A stretch of 6,503 nucleotides of DNA, taken from an uncultured Akkermansia sp. Its GTDB lineage: Bacteria; Verrucomicrobiota; Verrucomicrobiia; Verrucomicrobiales; Akkermansiaceae. The notes below the pieces were generated by a model. That model did no database searches and was not told where the DNA came from. It worked only from the letters and a program-made list of their open reading frames with translations. Shown here piece after piece: positions 5,125-6,503 of this stretch. Within the stretch, counting starts at the first letter, position 1. Each line of letters starts with the position of its first letter. The position numbers and the translations under genes were made by a program. The DNA lies in the NCBI GenBank assembly GCA_904501975.1, contig CAJGCZ010000078.1, forward strand, positions 1 through 6,503, in the 5' to 3' direction.

Positions 5125-6110
5125 ACCCGGATTTTCGTACCGTTGAACAGCAAGCTGATTTACTAATCCAGAGAGGAATGCACAGCTCCTTTGGATTAGG
5201 CAAAAAAGAATTAAAAAATCAGATTGTTGAGCGACTGCGATTCATTAACTATTATAGGCTTTCTGCGTATTGGTCTATGGCTTATACCGATGACACGCCA
5301 AAGCGTTTTCATCCCGGCACATATTGGGAAGATGTAATGGCTCGATACATGTTCGACCGAAAACTTCGTCAAATTTTTTTTGATGCTATTTCACGCATTG
5401 AGATAGCATTACGTACCCAGATTGCTTATAATTGGTCTAAGGAAACGCAAGAGGATGCACCGCAAAGCCGAAGTAACAATTATGCAGCTTCTTACAAGTA
5501 TAAAGATTTTTTATCTAAGGTTAACACATACTATATCGATAATCAGTCAGAAGAAGCTGTATTGTACCGCAACCGATATACCGAGGCAAGGTTTTTGCCT
5601 GCATGGGTATTCGTAGAATTTACAACATTTGGTAATCTACAAAAGCTGATGGACCGAGGATTCAAAGCCTCTTCCCATGTAGTGAATATTGTTTCGAATG
5701 AGCTAGGGTATGCAGGGGACAAGGATTTCTTTTTGTCGGGTATTGCTTTACTTAAGGATATAAGAAATGCTTGCGCTCATCAGTCTCGTGTTTGGGATAG
5801 ACGTTGGCTTAGCCGTAAGGGGGCATGTATTTTAAAAGATAGTCATAATTCTGCCTGGAAATTAAGATGGGATGATAATAACAATACATGGACAAATGCG
5901 GCCAACGGCGATACGTTAATTATTCAAAAAGACACCACGGCAGCCGCTTTAACATTCTGTTATCAAATAATAAAAGCCATTGCCCCTCATAGTAACTGGA
6001 AGGAGCGACTTGTGGAATTATTGGATGCTCCTGATTTTCCTGCGCGAAACGTATATAGGATATTGGGATTTTCTAATGAGCATTGGGTGAAACATCCTCT
6101 TTGGCAATAA
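5121..6110 (+). CDS. Abi_2 family protein (AbiD/AbiF-like HEPN ribonuclease)
   Basis: This 329-residue protein belongs to the Abi_2 (AbiD/AbiF) abortive-infection family, whose members carry a HEPN fold and are thought to act as RNases. Recognisable blocks in order are RTVEQQADLLIQRGM (6-20), FINYYRLSAYW (41-51), MFDRKLRQIFFDAISRIEIALR (77-98), LPAWVFVEFTTFGNLQKL (159-176), and the HEPN catalytic motif RNACAH (215-220; Arg215, Asn216, His220) followed by QSRVWDR. All parts look intact. The ATG at 5121 is preferred because the usual family N-terminus begins right after it. There is no Shine-Dalgarno sequence. The gene is AT-richer than its neighbours: 22 G/C in bases 5341-5400 against 35 in 3961-4020 of cca. 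It also sits beside an IS end, which suggests horizontal gain. Upstream are its own promoter, a dyad and a structured leader. The specific RNA target and trigger cannot be read from sequence. Confidence 0.9.
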   Translation: MNPDFRTVEQQADLLIQRGMHSSFGLGKKELKNQIVERLRFINYYRLSAYWSMAYTDDTPKRFHPGTYWEDVMARYMFDRKLRQIFFDAISRIEIALRTQIAYNWSKETQEDAPQSRSNNYAASYKYKDFLSKVNTYYIDNQSEEAVLYRNRYTEARFLPAWVFVEFTTFGNLQKLMDRGFKASSHVVNIVSNELGYAGDKDFFLSGIALLKDIRNACAHQSRVWDRRWLSRKGACILKDSHNSAWKLRWDDNNNTWTNAANGDTLIIQKDTTAAALTFCYQIIKAIAPHSNWKERLVELLDAPDFPARNVYRILGFSNEHWVKHPLWQ

Positions 6111-6139
6111 TATGAAGCTCTGTTTAAGTTTTTAGTTGC

Positions 6140-6208
6140 TAGCCCTACAAATTGCAATTTGTGGGGCTAATTGAGGTGAACGAAGCGAACGGAATTTGAG
6201 AGCCCCGG
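6140..6208 (-). repeat. Dispersed intergenic repeat, copy B, with a strong hairpin
   Basis: This is the reverse-oriented counterpart of 71-130. On the + strand it begins with a near-perfect hairpin: TAGCCC (6140-6145), ACAAATT-GC-AATTTGT (6147-6162), GGGCTA (6164-6169), with a T-G wobble between the blocks. It ends with GAATTTGAGAG and CCCCGG. It begins 29 bp after the Abi stop and could act as its terminator, although no T-run follows. Confidence 0.6.
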
Positions 6209-6255
6209 CCAGTCAATTATGAAAATAAAAAAAGCCAAAAATAGTGCCATACTTC

Positions 6256-6307
6256 GTGGGAAAGGGCTCATTGCCGCCCTTCCCCACACCCCTTCCTGCT
6301 AGGGTGT
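6256..6307. other. Two adjacent hairpins downstream of the IS110 transposase
   Basis: GTGGGAAAGGGC (6256-6267) pairs with GCCCTTCCCCAC (6276-6287) at 11 of 12 positions around an 8-nt loop. Next to it, ACACCCCT (6286-6293) pairs with AGGGTGT (6301-6307) around a short loop. The two stems share bases 6286-6287. On the transposase (-) strand they would be transcribed after the stop codon, so they could be a terminator or part of a bridge RNA as found in the right end of IS1111-group elements. Confidence 0.4.
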
Positions 6308-6337
6308 TGGGCACCTTCGGAGACTTTTGGATTCTTA

Positions 6338-6503
6338 TTATTGTACATAACCTTTTTCTTTTAGCCACTTTTTGGTTTCTCCATTAAGCCAGATTAATAA
6401 TTTGCGCATACACGCAACCATTGCTACTATTGTTTTTTTGCCGTTTTCCTTTAATCTTTTATACATTTTTGTGATAGGGTGGTCTTCTAGACGAAGTAAC
6501 GAG
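6338..6503 (-). CDS. IS110-family transposase, C-terminal end (partial)
   Basis: The - strand reads 54 codons from the window edge to a TAA at 6338-6340. The visible residues include HPITKMYKRLKENGKK and IVAMVACMRKLLIWLNGE. This closely follows the typical C-terminus of IS110/IS116/IS902 transposases (Transposase_20 region), where a histidine-proline block is followed by a valine/alanine-rich stretch and MRKLL. These enzymes are DEDD-type recombinases that use a bridge RNA encoded by the element to choose donor and target. The N-terminal catalytic part is outside the window, so intactness cannot be judged. Low GC matches the neighbouring accessory patch. Confidence 0.85.
   Translation of the reverse strand, partial: SLLRLEDHPITKMYKRLKENGKKTIVAMVACMRKLLIWLNGETKKWLKEKGYVQ

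Larger units (their letters stand above)
6209..6503 (-). mobile_element. Downstream end of an IS110/IS1111-family insertion sequence (partial)
   Basis: The element is identified by the transposase C-terminus at 6338-6503. The noncoding part downstream of its stop codon (about 6209-6337) holds two strong hairpins. The exact end cannot be set: IS110-type elements lack ordinary terminal inverted repeats. The limit at 6209 is only where the dispersed repeat copy stops. The rest of the element lies beyond the window. Confidence 0.5.

Noticed and set aside
3471..6110. cca and the Abi gene as a HEPN-MNT toxin-antitoxin pair (nucleotidyltransferase plus HEPN)
   Set aside because: The nucleotidyltransferase is a full housekeeping CCA enzyme with an HD domain, not a minimal MNT protein. 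The genes are separated by 312 bp and the Abi gene has its own promoter.

Overview
The window looks like a chromosomal segment of a rod-type Gram-negative-like bacterium: three housekeeping genes on the + strand, then an accessory patch carrying a defence-type gene and the end of an insertion sequence. None of the four main genes has a clear Shine-Dalgarno sequence. With the MreB, RNase G and CCA-enzyme protein types, this makes a PVC-superphylum (Verrucomicrobiota-like) host my best guess. That is an inference with low confidence, because no taxonomic marker is present.

Layout. Positions 1-353 hold no gene but are full of structure: a GC-rich hairpin (9-53), one copy of a dispersed repeat (71-130), and a 198-bp element with 45-bp terminal inverted repeats built from 7-bp units (132-329). 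A good sigma-70-type promoter (354-383) and a ~147-nt structured leader lead into mreB (537-1556). Next come an RNase E/G-family endoribonuclease, rng (1783-3378), and a class II tRNA CCA-adding enzyme with an HD domain, cca (3471-4808). A second inverted pair of 7-bp repeat arrays lies between rng and cca. A third array of 7-bp repeats overlaps the stop codon of cca.

The accessory part is visibly AT-richer. A promoter whose -35 box lies inside a perfect 7+7 dyad (4957-4975) drives a ~100-nt leader that folds into three hairpins, one closed by a GAAA tetraloop and one with a 13-bp stem. This leads into an Abi_2 (AbiD/AbiF-type) HEPN protein (5121-6110) with an intact RNACAH catalytic motif. 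This is the most interesting locus here: a promoter, a structured RNA and an AbiF-like HEPN RNase, the arrangement expected of an RNA-antitoxin/HEPN-toxin module of the kind proposed as ancestral to Cas13. The same leader also contains a 26-codon ORF whose TGA overlaps the Abi start codon (ATGA), so translational coupling is a competing explanation.

The right edge holds a second, inverted copy of the dispersed repeat (6140-6208), two strong hairpins, and the C-terminal 54 residues of an IS110/IS1111-family transposase on the - strand. These hairpins lie where a bridge RNA would be expected if this is an IS1111-type element.

Functionally, mreB (cell shape), rng (RNA maturation and decay) and cca (tRNA 3'-end maturation) are core genes. 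The Abi gene, repeats and IS look like later additions between core genes.
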